DNA of 18,857 bases from Bacteroidota bacterium (GTDB taxonomy: Bacteria; Bacteroidota; Bacteroidia; Flavobacteriales; Flavobacteriaceae), in assembly GCA_009937085.1 (NCBI GenBank), contig JAACDD010000072.1:1-18857 (forward strand). The letters are read 5' to 3'. Both the position numbers and the translations under genes were made by a program. The notes below the pieces were generated by a model. That model had not been told where the DNA came from. It saw nothing but the letters and a program-made list of their open reading frames with translations, and searched no databases. Below, one piece after another: positions 1 through 7,592 of this stretch (positions are counted from its first letter, which is position 1; every line of letters begins with the position of its first letter).

Positions 1-11
1 CTCTTCATTGT
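1..11 (-). rRNA. Probable 5' end of 16S rRNA (first ~11 nt, runs off left edge)
   Basis: Read on the minus strand, the last bases before the edge are ACAATGAAGAG. This lines up with the mature 5' end of bacterial 16S rRNA: E. coli begins AAATTGAAGAG and continues into the universal TTTGATC..TGGCTCAG segment. Eleven bases alone would be weak evidence. However, the 280 nt upstream carry two promoters pointing this way, a boxA-like element and a structured leader, and no protein gene. I infer that a 16S-23S-5S operon continues to the left of the window. Confidence 0.7.
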
Positions 12-88
12 ATAACTTTAAATAAAATTAACAACAAAAAAATTGACAAATTAGAGCTGTCTCATGATTGTTTTACTATTCGTATTTC

Positions 89-104
89 CTTCGCCGAAGC
101 GAAG
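89..104 (-). other. Hairpin with cUUCGg tetraloop in rRNA leader
   Basis: The minus strand reads CTTCGC-TTCG-GCGAAG: a perfect 6-bp stem closed by the very stable C(UUCG)G tetraloop. There is no U-tract after it, so it does not look like a terminator. It sits about 80 nt before the presumed 16S end and may help fold or process the leader. Confidence 0.55.
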
Positions 105-129
105 TATACGCGCTGTCATTCTCAATAAT

Positions 130-139
130 TCAATGAACT
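130..139 (-). promoter_or_regulatory. boxA-like antitermination element
   Basis: The minus strand has AGTTCATTGA about 30 nt downstream of the proximal promoter. It resembles boxA of rRNA leaders (E. coli TGCTCTTTAA; Bacteroidota leaders often have a GTTCTTTGA-like form). Known boxA binds NusB-NusE to prevent premature termination, and nusB is itself in this window. The match is imperfect, and the call rests partly on its place between rRNA promoters and 16S. Confidence 0.45.
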
Positions 140-166
140 TTTTTACTTTCTTTTTGAAAGCGGTTG

Positions 167-196
167 CAAATATACACTGCTTTTTGGTTTTGACAA
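167..196 (-). promoter_or_regulatory. Proximal rRNA promoter (Bacteroidota type)
   Basis: On the minus strand, TTG (194-196) is followed by a 19-nt spacer and TATATTTG (167-174, then C). This matches the Bacteroidota primary-sigma consensus TTG-N17-20-TAnnTTTG in full. Transcription would run left into the leader and presumed 16S gene. Confidence 0.72.
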
Positions 197-261
197 CCCC
201 ACATGAAAAAAAAATTAAACTTTTTTTGTTTGATGTGGTCCACAGCTTTTTTTGCGGATGG

Positions 262-290
262 CAAATATACAACCCTTTTAATTCTACAAA
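262..290 (-). promoter_or_regulatory. Distal rRNA promoter (Bacteroidota type)
   Basis: On the minus strand, TTTG (287-290) is followed by a 17-nt spacer and TATATTTG (262-269, then C). The -7 region is identical to that of the proximal promoter 95 nt downstream, giving a tandem pair as is usual for rRNA operons. The -33 element lies only 15 nt beyond the stop codon of the DUF4294 gene, with no terminator between. Confidence 0.65.
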
Positions 291-304
291 CTCATATTCG
301 TGAT

Positions 305-913
305 TTATTTTTTAATTTTTTCTTGGGGTTGATGTAATGTTCCGTCAGCAAATGCACGAAGTAGAATCCCTTCGATTAAAGCATCTTCCTCATCATCAGC
401 AGGGTTATATGTAGTTTTAAGGTCAATGTCAAAAAGTTTTGCTGTCGTCTGGTAGACAAACGCACGCCAACCACTCCGCAATTTTTTTATCAAACCATGT
501 GTCGTTTGACCCGTTTCGCGGTGTATTAATTTAACTAAAATACGCCCTTCAGAGCGTGTAAGACGCTTTAATTCCTCTTTAAATTCGCCTTCTAAGTAGC
601 GTTCAATGCGTTTGGTGTACCGTTTTCTGGCGCGTTTTCGTTTGATTTTAGACAAGCGGTCGTTCAAAACAACCAAACGTTCCGACGCAATTTTAGCATA
701 TGGATATACTTTTAGCGTTCGTTTGCGCAGTCTATAATATGCTAAATAGTCGTTATAACTATCAAATTTTAAACTTGGGAGGACTACCACTTCACGCAAA
801 TCCACGTACGGATTAGTTAATGTATCGCCCTCTACTATATATATAGGTTGTTGTTGCTGCCCATAAAGACAACTTCCAAACAGAAAAACAACCAAAAAAA
901 CAAGTTTTTGCAT
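305..913 (-). CDS. DUF4294 domain protein, exported
   Basis: The 202-residue protein begins with a hydrophobic signal peptide (about residues 3-18, likely cut near LYG/QQQQ), so it probably acts in the periplasm or at the outer membrane. After a short N-terminal segment come a helical, strongly basic stretch (residues about 60-125, rich in Lys/Arg) and the conserved core: a GRILVKLIHRETGQT segment, then LIKKLRSGW, then AFVYQTTAKLFDIDLK and an acidic DDEEDALIE motif. This pattern is the DUF4294 family of Bacteroidota, whose function is unknown. It is divergent from the M42 peptidase gene (66-nt gap). The call is firm as a family; no function should be assumed. Confidence 0.88.
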   Translation of the reverse strand: MQKLVFLVVFLFGSCLYGQQQQPIYIVEGDTLTNPYVDLREVVVLPSLKFDSYNDYLAYYRLRKRTLKVYPYAKIASERLVVLNDRLSKIKRKRARKRYTKRIERYLEGEFKEELKRLTRSEGRILVKLIHRETGQTTHGLIKKLRSGWRAFVYQTTAKLFDIDLKTTYNPADDEEDALIEGILLRAFADGTLHQPQEKIKK

Positions 914-918
914 CAGTT

Positions 919-926
919 CAAAAGTA
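919..926 (-). promoter_or_regulatory. Possible -7 element for the DUF4294 gene
   Basis: The minus strand has TACTTTTG, a perfect TAnnTTTG, only 5 nt before the ATG at 913. The transcript would start almost at the start codon (leaderless or nearly so). No good -33 TTG is seen at the usual distance, so confidence is low. Confidence 0.33.
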
Positions 927-932
927 CTAAGA

Positions 933-959
933 TTGTTTTAGGTTTATGTTGTACTTTAG
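933..959 (+). promoter_or_regulatory. Possible promoter for the M42 peptidase gene
   Basis: TTG (933-935), a 16-nt spacer and TACTTTAG (952-959) give one mismatch to TAnnTTTG and a slightly short spacer. Transcription would start about 15 nt before the ATG at 980, which supports the shorter start of that gene. Confidence 0.42.
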
Positions 960-979
960 AGGCTTTAATTTTTTTCCAA

Positions 980-2062
980 ATGAAAAGCATACTCAATAAA
1001 AAATCACACGAATTTCTTGCCAAATATCTAAACAACCCAGCCCCTACCGGCTACGAATGGGAAAGTCAAAAGATATGGATGGACTACCTTAAACCTTACG
1101 TTGATGCGTTTATCACTGACACCTACGGAACTGCGGTAGGCGTTATTAATCCAGAAGCTGATTTTAAAGTGGTCATTGAGGCACATTCGGATGAAATTTC
1201 TTGGTATGTCAATTATATATCGGAAAAAGGATTAATATCGGTTATTCGAAATGGTGGTAGCGACCACCTAATTGCGCCATCAAAATGGGTGGATATACAC
1301 ACCAAAAATGGGATTGTAAAAGGGGTTTTTGGCTGGCCTGCCATTCACACGAGAACACCTGGTAAAGAAGAAACACCAAAAATTGACAATATTACGATTG
1401 ATGTTGGTGCTGCTACCAAAGAAGAAGTTGAAAAATTAGGGATTCATGTTGGATGTGTCATCACCTATCCTGACACCTTCCAAATACTGAATAAAGATAA
1501 GTTTGTGTGTCGGGCATTAGATAACCGAATTGGTGGATTTATGATTGCGGAAGTAGCACGCCTTTTAAAGGAAAGCGACATCAAACTTCCCTTTGGATTA
1601 TATGTGACCAATTCTGTACAAGAAGAAATTGGATTACGCGGCGCTGAAATGATTACACAACGTATCAAACCTAATGTAGCTATAATTACAGATGTTTGCC
1701 ACGACACAACAACGCCGATGTTAAATCCAAAAAAACAAGGAGATAATGCTATAGGCAAAGGACCCGTAATATCGTATGCTCCTGCTGTTCAGCAATTGCT
1801 TCGTGATAGGATTATCGAAACTGCTGAGGCAAAAGAAATTCCATTTCAGCGTTTGGCTTCCTCGCGTTATACAGGTACAGACACGGACGCTTTTGCGTAC
1901 AGCAATGGCGGCGTTCCTTCTGCACTGATATCGTTACCTCTAAAATACATGCATACCACTGTAGAAATGGTGCATCAAGATGACGTGGAAAACGTTATCA
2001 AATTAATTTTTGAAACGGTACAAAACATCAAAAACGGCGAGACGTTTAGCTATTTTGCTTAA
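980..2062 (+). CDS. M42 family metallo-aminopeptidase
   Basis: A cytosolic, probably di-zinc aminopeptidase that trims N-terminal residues from short peptides (M42: glutamyl/deblocking aminopeptidases, often forming tetrahedral dodecamers). The 360-residue length is typical. Expected metal ligands and catalytic residues are present: His69 in EAHSDE, Asp181 in RALDNRIGG, the Glu215-Glu216 pair in VQEEIGLRGA, Asp238 in ITDVCHD, and His325 in LKYMHTTVE. The family's inserted dimerisation domain spans about residues 75-170. The frame stays open upstream to 848, but that would overlap the DUF4294 gene and add a non-family extension, so I place the start at 980, just after a putative promoter. The last 17 nt overlap the convergent acs gene. 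Substrate preference cannot be read from sequence. Confidence 0.92.
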   Translation: MKSILNKKSHEFLAKYLNNPAPTGYEWESQKIWMDYLKPYVDAFITDTYGTAVGVINPEADFKVVIEAHSDEISWYVNYISEKGLISVIRNGGSDHLIAPSKWVDIHTKNGIVKGVFGWPAIHTRTPGKEETPKIDNITIDVGAATKEEVEKLGIHVGCVITYPDTFQILNKDKFVCRALDNRIGGFMIAEVARLLKESDIKLPFGLYVTNSVQEEIGLRGAEMITQRIKPNVAIITDVCHDTTTPMLNPKKQGDNAIGKGPVISYAPAVQQLLRDRIIETAEAKEIPFQRLASSRYTGTDTDAFAYSNGGVPSALISLPLKYMHTTVEMVHQDDVENVIKLIFETVQNIKNGETFSYFA

Positions 2063-3932
2063 TCTCCTGTATAATTTCAGGATTTAGTAAGGTAGATACA
2101 TCGCCCAATTGATCATATTCACCAGCAGCGAGTTTACGTAAAATTCTACGCATAATTTTACCGCTTCGCGTTTTGGGTAATCCACTCACTACTTGTATGC
2201 GGTCAGGCTTGGCGATTGGACCAATAGTTTTTGCTACCAATACTCGAAGCTCATCCGTCAATTCGTTTGGATCGACTTCAGAGTTTGGAATAACAAAAGC
2301 GTGCAATGCATTTCCTTTCACATCGTGTGGAAAGCCAACAACGGCACTCTCCACCACAGCCTTGTGTGCGTTTAGCGCATTTTCAATGGGTGCGGTTCCT
2401 AAATTATGTCCAGAAACAATTACCACATCGTCTACCCTACCCGTAATGCGAAAATTACCTTCGGCATCACGAAGTGCGCCATCACCAGGAAAATAATATC
2501 CTGGATAGGCTGAGAAATACACGTTTTTATACCGTTCGTGGTCACCCCAAATAGTTCGCGCAATAGAAGGCCAAGGATGTTTTATTGCCAATATCCCTTC
2601 TGTTTCGCCTTCAATTTCGTTGCCTTCGTTATCAAGCAACACCGCCTGCACACCCGGCATGGGTAGTGTAGCAAAAGTGGGTTTTTGAGGCGTCACACCT
2701 GCCAATGAGGTAATCAAAATACCCCCTGTTTCGGTTTGCCACCACGTATCTACAATAGGACAATTGTGTTTACCTACATGTTTATCATACCAATGCCAGG
2801 CTTCTGCATTTATCGGTTCCCCTACTGAACCCAGTACTTTTAGTGATGATAAGTCGTGTTTGTTAACCAGTTCAACTGGATGCTTTTGCAAAGCACGTAT
2901 GGCAGTTGGTGCCGTATAAAACTGATTTACCTTGTGTTTGGCACACACTTCCCAAAAACGTCCATAATCTGGGTAGGACGGAACGCCTTCAAACATCACT
3001 GTTGTAGCGCCAACAGCCAAAGGGCCGTATACAATATAGGAATGTCCGGTAATCCAACCGATATCTGCTGTGCACCAATACACATCGCCTTTTTGATATT
3101 GGAATACATTTTGAAACGAATAGGCAGTATATACCATATAGCCGCCGCAGGAATGCACCATGCCTTTTGGCTTTCCCGTAGATCCCGAAGTATATAAGAT
3201 GAAAAGCGGGTCTTCGCTGTCCATCACCTCAGCGGGACAATTATCGTTGACTTTTTCAAGTTCTTCGTGCCACCACAAATCCATATTATTCCACGATACG
3301 TATTGCCCTGTACGCTTAAGAACTATGCAGTTTTTTATTGACGGGCAAGATGTTAATGCTTCGTCTGCAATGTCTTTTAGCGGTGTTACTTTAGCTCCAC
3401 GGAATCCCCCATCAGCTGTTAGCAATATGCTGCATTCCGCATCATTTATTCGAGCTGCAAGTGCCGTTGCTGAAAATCCTGCAAAAACTACTGAATGAAT
3501 TGCACCAATCCGCGCGCATGCCAACACGGCAATTGCCAGTTCGGGTGTCATGGGCATGTAAATACATATCCTGTCTCCTTTTTTGGCGCCGTTAGCTTTT
3601 AGCATATTTGCCGCACGACAAACCCTGCTATGCAATTCGCTATATGAAATATGCTGTGCAGCGTCGTTAGGGTCATTGGGTTCAAAAATGATAGCGGTTT
3701 TATCTGGTTGGGTTTTAAGATGCCTATCCAAACAATTTTCAGTAATATTCAGCTTACCACCTAAAAACCAATTTACCTCAGGAGTGTGAAAGTCGTATTC
3801 CAATACCTTATTCCACGGCGTGTGCCACTCAAAATTTTTGGCGATATCCGCCCAAAAAGCTTCTGGGTTATCGTTTGCATGTTGTTTTGCTTGTTGATAG
3901 GAACTCGCTGTGCGATAAGCCAAATCTTTCAT
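2046..3932 (-). CDS. acs: Acetyl-CoA synthetase (AMP-forming)
   Basis: Activates acetate with ATP to acetyl-AMP and then to acetyl-CoA in the cytosol, allowing acetate use. The 628 residues are near the usual ~650. Seen in order: N-terminal ACS segment (residues 10-70); P-loop YTSGSTGKPKG (247-257); CTADIGWITGHSY with Trp293; WWQTETGG (397-404) with Trp398, the residue that restricts the acyl pocket to acetate; hinge GRVDD (498-502); and C-terminal KTRSGKIMRR (587-596), whose Lys592 is the usual regulatory acetylation site. One oddity: the conserved GHR after the hinge reads GHN (Asn510). The M3 peptidase gene lies 51 nt upstream on the same strand. No clear promoter of its own is seen. Confidence 0.95.
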   Translation of the reverse strand: MKDLAYRTASSYQQAKQHANDNPEAFWADIAKNFEWHTPWNKVLEYDFHTPEVNWFLGGKLNITENCLDRHLKTQPDKTAIIFEPNDPNDAAQHISYSELHSRVCRAANMLKANGAKKGDRICIYMPMTPELAIAVLACARIGAIHSVVFAGFSATALAARINDAECSILLTADGGFRGAKVTPLKDIADEALTSCPSIKNCIVLKRTGQYVSWNNMDLWWHEELEKVNDNCPAEVMDSEDPLFILYTSGSTGKPKGMVHSCGGYMVYTAYSFQNVFQYQKGDVYWCTADIGWITGHSYIVYGPLAVGATTVMFEGVPSYPDYGRFWEVCAKHKVNQFYTAPTAIRALQKHPVELVNKHDLSSLKVLGSVGEPINAEAWHWYDKHVGKHNCPIVDTWWQTETGGILITSLAGVTPQKPTFATLPMPGVQAVLLDNEGNEIEGETEGILAIKHPWPSIARTIWGDHERYKNVYFSAYPGYYFPGDGALRDAEGNFRITGRVDDVVIVSGHNLGTAPIENALNAHKAVVESAVVGFPHDVKGNALHAFVIPNSEVDPNELTDELRVLVAKTIGPIAKPDRIQVVSGLPKTRSGKIMRRILRKLAAGEYDQLGDVSTLLNPEIIQEIKQNS

Positions 3933-3952
3933 TCAATAAAATTTTGGCTTAA

Positions 3953-3971
3953 ATTACTAAATTCTAGTAAT
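3953..3971. repeat. Short inverted repeat between the M3 peptidase and acs genes
   Basis: ATTACTA-AATTC-TAGTAAT is a perfect 7-bp dyad with a 5-nt centre. It is A/T-rich with no U-tract, so a poor terminator. It lies 21 nt upstream of the acs start codon and could be an operator; this is only a possibility. Confidence 0.3.
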
Positions 3972-3983
3972 AAAACTGAACAT

Positions 3984-6110
3984 TTAGTTAGGTATTGGAA
4001 AACCACGAGCACGCATCAAGGCATCGATTGACGCATCGCGTCCTCGAAACATACGGTATGCTTGCGCAGGGTCAATTGAATTGCGTGGTGCAAACAAATA
4101 GGTTACTAATTTGTGAGCCATTTCTTCATCATAAAAACCTCCTGGAGCTGATCTAAAAGCCTCTGTAGCATCGGCAGTTAATACATCTGCCCACATATAG
4201 CCGTAATATGCTGTAGCATATCCTTCACCTGAAAAAACGTGTCCAAAGTGCGGTGTGCGGTGGCGCATTGGCAACTCCTTAGGCATATTGAGTTCCGCCA
4301 AGGTTTCACGCTCAAATACGGCTATATCTATATCAGTTGGGTCTGCCAAGTGCAGTTTCATATCCATTAACGCAGATGCTAAATACTCCGTTGTGGCAAA
4401 TCCTTGATTAAATGTTGCTGCTTTTTTGATTTTTGCCACAAGTGTTTTAGGCATTGGATCGCCTGTTTGTTGATGTACTAAAAAACGATCGATAACTTCG
4501 TCAGTAGCCAACCAACGTTCTAAGAGTTGAGATTGAAATTCTGTATAATCCCGTACCCCTCCATTTAGAGTTGGGTATTTGACATTTGATGCGAAAAAAT
4601 GCAGCGCGTGACCAAATTCATGGAAAAAGGTTGTAGCATCGTCCCAAGAAATCAATAAGGCTTCGCCAGGAACTGGCTTTACAAAATTGGAGTTATTTGA
4701 CGCTAACACATTGGTTTTGCCGTCAAAAGTTGAAAAGCTACGATACGTTGTTGCCCAAGCACCCGAGCGCTTTCCTTCTCTGGCATACGGGTCTAAATAC
4801 CATAATCCAACGTGCTCGCCAGTGTCTTTATTGGTAACTTCCCAAACGTTAACATCTTCATGAAAAACAGGGACAGAACCATCTTGAACAGGTGAGAAGA
4901 CATATCCAAACAAACGTCCAGCCACGTAGTGCATGGCATCTGTAAGTTTGTCCATTTGAAGGTATTGTTTTACTTCATCCGAATCCAAATCATATTTTAC
5001 TTTACGCACTTTTTCAGCATAAAAACGGTAGTCCCATGGCTCAATGGTAATGTTGTCTCCATCCGAGTTAGCAATATTTTGCATGTCTTGAACCTCTTCT
5101 GTAACTCGCGCAATGGCTGCTGGCCATACAGCTTCCATAAGTGCCAACGCATTTTCTGGTTTTTTTGCCATTCGGTTTTGCAAACGCCATGCAGCAAAGT
5201 TGTCATAACCAAGAAGTGCTACACGTTCTTTTCGGAGTTTTAGAATCTGTGCAATACTATTTTTGTTGTCATAGGCGTCATTATTATCGCCTCGAGAATA
5301 ATAATTTGTCCATACTTGTTTTCGCAATTGGCGCTTTGTTGAATAGGTTAAAAAAGGATCCATGGACGAACGTGTATTTGTAACCGCATACTCCCCTTCT
5401 CTCCCTTTGCTTTTGGCTATTCGAGCAGCTGACTTAACAAAGGCATCAGGTAACCCATCCAATTGATTTTTAGATAAATACATTACATAATTTTCTTCAT
5501 CGTGTAGTACGTTATTGGAAAACTTGGTGTAAAGCGTTGATAGTTCTTTATTGATTTCCGCATAACGTTGCTTTTTATCTACATCTAAATTAGCACCTCT
5601 CATAGCAAAGCTTTGATAGGTAAGTTCCACTACACGTTGTTGATCTGGCGGAAGTGGATTATCTTTTGATGCCTCATAAATTGTTTTGATACGCTGAAAA
5701 AGAGGCTCGTTTTGTGTAATCTTGGAACGAAACTCTGAAAACAAGGGTGCTAGTTCGGTTTGTACCTCACGAAATTCTGATGAAGATATATTATTACTAA
5801 AAATACCATAATACGCAAAAGCTCTGTCCAATAGAGCGCCAGAGCGTTCAATTTCTTCAATTGTATTTTCAAAGGTTGGAGGCTCAGGATTAGAAGCAAT
5901 AGCGTTCATCTCATCGAGATTAAATTCCATAGCCTTTAGCATAGCAGGTTTCAACTCTATTACCGACATTTTATCGAAAGCCGGTACCCCCTGATAAGGT
6001 CCTTCCCAAGGTTCTAATAACGCATTTGTTAATGAAGGTGCTTTAGTGCAAGCCACTATAGCTGCAGCAAAAACTATTAAACTAAAACAAATAGGAAGTG
6101 GTGTTTTCAT
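3984..6110 (-). CDS. M3 family peptidyl-dipeptidase (Dcp-like), lipoprotein
   Basis: A zinc metallopeptidase of the M3A (thimet oligopeptidase/Dcp) family that degrades short peptides. The active-site helix HEFGH (497-501) supplies two His ligands and the catalytic Glu498; Glu524 in DYTEFQSQ is the third zinc ligand, and the C-terminal HFGHVFSGEGYATAYYGY region carries the family's substrate-binding His/Tyr residues. The N-terminus has a lipobox IVAC (Cys21), so the 708-residue protein is probably an envelope-anchored lipoprotein, unlike cytosolic E. coli Dcp. The frame remains open to 6167, but that start falls in a putative -33 element and would bury the signal peptide, so I use the ATG at 6110. 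Dipeptidyl versus endopeptidase specificity is inferred. Confidence 0.92.
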   Translation of the reverse strand: MKTPLPICFSLIVFAAAIVACTKAPSLTNALLEPWEGPYQGVPAFDKMSVIELKPAMLKAMEFNLDEMNAIASNPEPPTFENTIEEIERSGALLDRAFAYYGIFSNNISSSEFREVQTELAPLFSEFRSKITQNEPLFQRIKTIYEASKDNPLPPDQQRVVELTYQSFAMRGANLDVDKKQRYAEINKELSTLYTKFSNNVLHDEENYVMYLSKNQLDGLPDAFVKSAARIAKSKGREGEYAVTNTRSSMDPFLTYSTKRQLRKQVWTNYYSRGDNNDAYDNKNSIAQILKLRKERVALLGYDNFAAWRLQNRMAKKPENALALMEAVWPAAIARVTEEVQDMQNIANSDGDNITIEPWDYRFYAEKVRKVKYDLDSDEVKQYLQMDKLTDAMHYVAGRLFGYVFSPVQDGSVPVFHEDVNVWEVTNKDTGEHVGLWYLDPYAREGKRSGAWATTYRSFSTFDGKTNVLASNNSNFVKPVPGEALLISWDDATTFFHEFGHALHFFASNVKYPTLNGGVRDYTEFQSQLLERWLATDEVIDRFLVHQQTGDPMPKTLVAKIKKAATFNQGFATTEYLASALMDMKLHLADPTDIDIAVFERETLAELNMPKELPMRHRTPHFGHVFSGEGYATAYYGYMWADVLTADATEAFRSAPGGFYDEEMAHKLVTYLFAPRNSIDPAQAYRMFRGRDASIDALMRARGFPIPN

Positions 6111-6140
6111 AAGAAACAAACATTTATTAAGTAGTTTAAA

Positions 6141-6167
6141 TAAAAATACTAAAAGAAAAGATACCAA
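6141..6167 (-). promoter_or_regulatory. Possible promoter for the M3 peptidase gene
   Basis: On the minus strand TTG (6165-6167), a 16-nt spacer and TATTTTTA (6141-6148) resemble the Bacteroidota consensus with one -7 mismatch. It lies just downstream of the terminator at 6182-6204 and about 30 nt before the chosen ATG. Confidence 0.35.
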
Positions 6168-6181
6168 TAAATCAAAAAGAT

Positions 6182-6204
6182 AAGAGCAAGTTGAACTTGC
6201 TCTT
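6182..6204 (-). terminator. Intrinsic terminator after the GlsB/YeaQ-type gene
   Basis: A perfect 11-bp inverted repeat (AAGAGCAAGTT / AACTTGCTCTT) around one central base, realistically a 9-bp stem with a 5-nt loop. On the minus strand it is followed by ATCTTTTT. It starts 17 nt beyond the stop codon at 6221. Confidence 0.7.
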
Positions 6205-6220
6205 TAATAAATTCTGATAG

Positions 6221-6472
6221 TTACTTTTTCTTAACAAGCCCAATTAGGAAAAGTAAGATAACAGCGCCTAAAAATGCCGTAATGAGTGAGCCAAGAACAC
6301 CACCGCCAAATGAAAGTCCTAGTTGACCAAAAAGCCAACCGCCAAGAAGTGCTCCTGCAATACCAACTAAAAGATTAATAAAAATTCCGAAGCCTTTTCC
6401 TTTCATAAGTTTCCCAGCAAGGAAACCAGCTACAATGCCAACAATGATAAGCCATAATACGTTTGAGTCCAT
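6221..6472 (-). CDS. GlsB/YeaQ/YmgE family small membrane protein
   Basis: An 83-residue, very hydrophobic protein with three predicted membrane segments (about residues 5-22, 29-48 and 57-79), rich in Gly and Ala, ending in Lys-Lys-Lys. The patterns GIVAGFLAGKLMKGKGFG and LLVGIAGALLGGWLFG are characteristic of the GlsB/YeaQ/YmgE family (the old transglycosylase-associated label). These proteins are often stress-induced; their biochemical role is unknown. It stands as a single gene between two terminators. No convincing promoter is seen in the 97 nt upstream. Confidence 0.9.
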   Translation of the reverse strand: MDSNVLWLIIVGIVAGFLAGKLMKGKGFGIFINLLVGIAGALLGGWLFGQLGLSFGGGVLGSLITAFLGAVILLFLIGLVKKK

Positions 6473-6545
6473 TTTATTTAGATTTAGGGTTAAACAAATA
6501 TGAAACTAATGTACATATTTTTTTTAAGTCTAAAGTCTGTTAAAC

Positions 6546-6570
6546 AAAAAAATGAGCCAACGCCGTGGCT
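6546..6570 (-). terminator. Intrinsic terminator after pyrD
   Basis: On the minus strand AGCCA-CGGCGT-TGGCT (6555-6570) forms a 5-bp stem with a 6-nt loop, followed after CA by seven U (6546-6552). It overlaps the last base of the pyrD stop codon. The short stem makes it weaker than the one at 7593-7616. Confidence 0.55.
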
Positions 6571-7583
6571 TAGAGTGAATTATTTATGTTGCGCACAGCT
6601 GCCGGACCTTCATACACAAAGCCTGTGTAAAGCTGAATTAAAGATGCACCTGCCGCAAGTTTTTCTTTAGCATCGTTGGGTGTATGAATGCCGCCGACTC
6701 CAACAATGGGAAAAGCGCCCTTGCTTTGGGTGTGTAAATAACGAATCACTTCTGTACTGCGATTGGTTAAGGGTTTGCCACTTAGTCCGCCTGCTTGTTT
6801 GGTTAAGCTTTCGGGGCTTTTCAATCCGTCGCGTGAAAGTGTCGTATTGGTCGCAATAACGCCATCAATCTTAGTGACTTCAACAATGTCAATAATATCA
6901 GAAAGTTGTGTATCCGTAAGATCGGGAGCTATTTTTAATAAAATAGGCTTGCGTTTGGGTTTGCTATTGTTCTGTTTTTGGAGTGTATTCAGCAATGCAG
7001 TAAGCGGTTCTTTTTCTTGTAGATCGCGCAAATTAGGGGTATTGGGTGAACTCACATTTACCACAAAATAGTCCACTACATCGAACAAGGCATTAAAGCA
7101 AATGAGGTAATCATCTTGAGCGTTTTCATTGGGTGTTGTTTTATTCTTTCCAATATTCCCGCCAATGATCACATTTTTATTGTGCTGCAATCGTTTTACA
7201 GCAGCTCCAACCCCTTCGTTGTTAAAGCCCATTCGGTTGATAATACCCTTATCTTTTTTAAGCCGAAACAGTCGAGGCTTGGGATTTCCTCCTTGTGGCT
7301 TGGGTGTTACCGTACCTATTTCAATAAAACCAAACCCAAAGTTCGAAAGTTCTTTAAACCGTTTGGCGTCTTTATCAAAACCTGCTGCTAGTCCTACTGG
7401 GTTTGGGAACTGAATACCAAAAACTTCTCTTTTTAAAGAAGGCTTTTTACTGCTATACAATACTTTAATCAAAAGACCCATAAATGGAATGCGATGCAAA
7501 AAGCCAATAGCTGCAAAAGAAAAATAATGCACCCATTCGGGATCAAACAAAAACAGTATGGGTCGAACGATGCGTTTGTACAT
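6570..7583 (-). CDS. pyrD: Dihydroorotate dehydrogenase, class 2 (quinone)
   Basis: Oxidises dihydroorotate to orotate in pyrimidine synthesis, passing electrons through FMN to the membrane quinone pool. The 337 residues match class 2 length. The N-terminal helical extension (about residues 1-45, hydrophobic) that binds membrane and quinone is present. FMN/substrate motifs follow: NPVGLAAGFDKD (61-72), EIGTVTPKPQGGNPKPRLFR (88-107), RMGFNNEG (117-124), VNVSSPNTPNLR (175-186) with Ser179 as the class 2 catalytic base (Cys in class 1), KIAPDL (217-222), TNTTLSR (245-251) and VGVGGI (294-299). It lies directly downstream of the yajC terminator, so it is probably transcribed separately; no strong promoter stands out in the 37-nt gap. 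Confidence 0.96.
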   Translation of the reverse strand: MYKRIVRPILFLFDPEWVHYFSFAAIGFLHRIPFMGLLIKVLYSSKKPSLKREVFGIQFPNPVGLAAGFDKDAKRFKELSNFGFGFIEIGTVTPKPQGGNPKPRLFRLKKDKGIINRMGFNNEGVGAAVKRLQHNKNVIIGGNIGKNKTTPNENAQDDYLICFNALFDVVDYFVVNVSSPNTPNLRDLQEKEPLTALLNTLQKQNNSKPKRKPILLKIAPDLTDTQLSDIIDIVEVTKIDGVIATNTTLSRDGLKSPESLTKQAGGLSGKPLTNRSTEVIRYLHTQSKGAFPIVGVGGIHTPNDAKEKLAAGASLIQLYTGFVYEGPAAVRNINNSL

Positions 7584-7592
7584 AATTTAAAA

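Larger units (their letters stand above)
12..165 (-). other. rRNA operon leader (untranslated)
   Basis: This non-coding stretch lies between the promoter-proximal -7 element (167-174) and the presumed 16S 5' end at 11. It holds a boxA-like element (130-139), a UUCG-capped hairpin (89-104) and A/T-rich sequence just before the 16S end. Short reading frames cross it on both strands, but none has a recognisable product and they overlap the promoters. A role as transcribed leader carrying antitermination and processing signals is inferred from rRNA operons in general. Confidence 0.6.

Noticed and set aside
42..48. TTGACA-like sequence on the plus strand resembling a sigma-70 -35 box
   Set aside because: No -10 at the right distance; Bacteroidota use a different consensus, and no plus-strand gene follows.
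51..303. Short open frames on both strands in the leader region (73 and 79 codons)
   Set aside because: Low-complexity translations with no family pattern, overlapping two good promoters and the boxA-like site.
848..979. 44-codon upstream extension of the M42 peptidase frame
   Set aside because: It overlaps the 5' end of the divergent DUF4294 gene, is not part of the family, and precedes the putative promoter.
6111..6167. 19-codon extension of the M3 peptidase
   Set aside because: It would place a hydrophobic stretch before the lipoprotein signal and overlaps the putative promoter.
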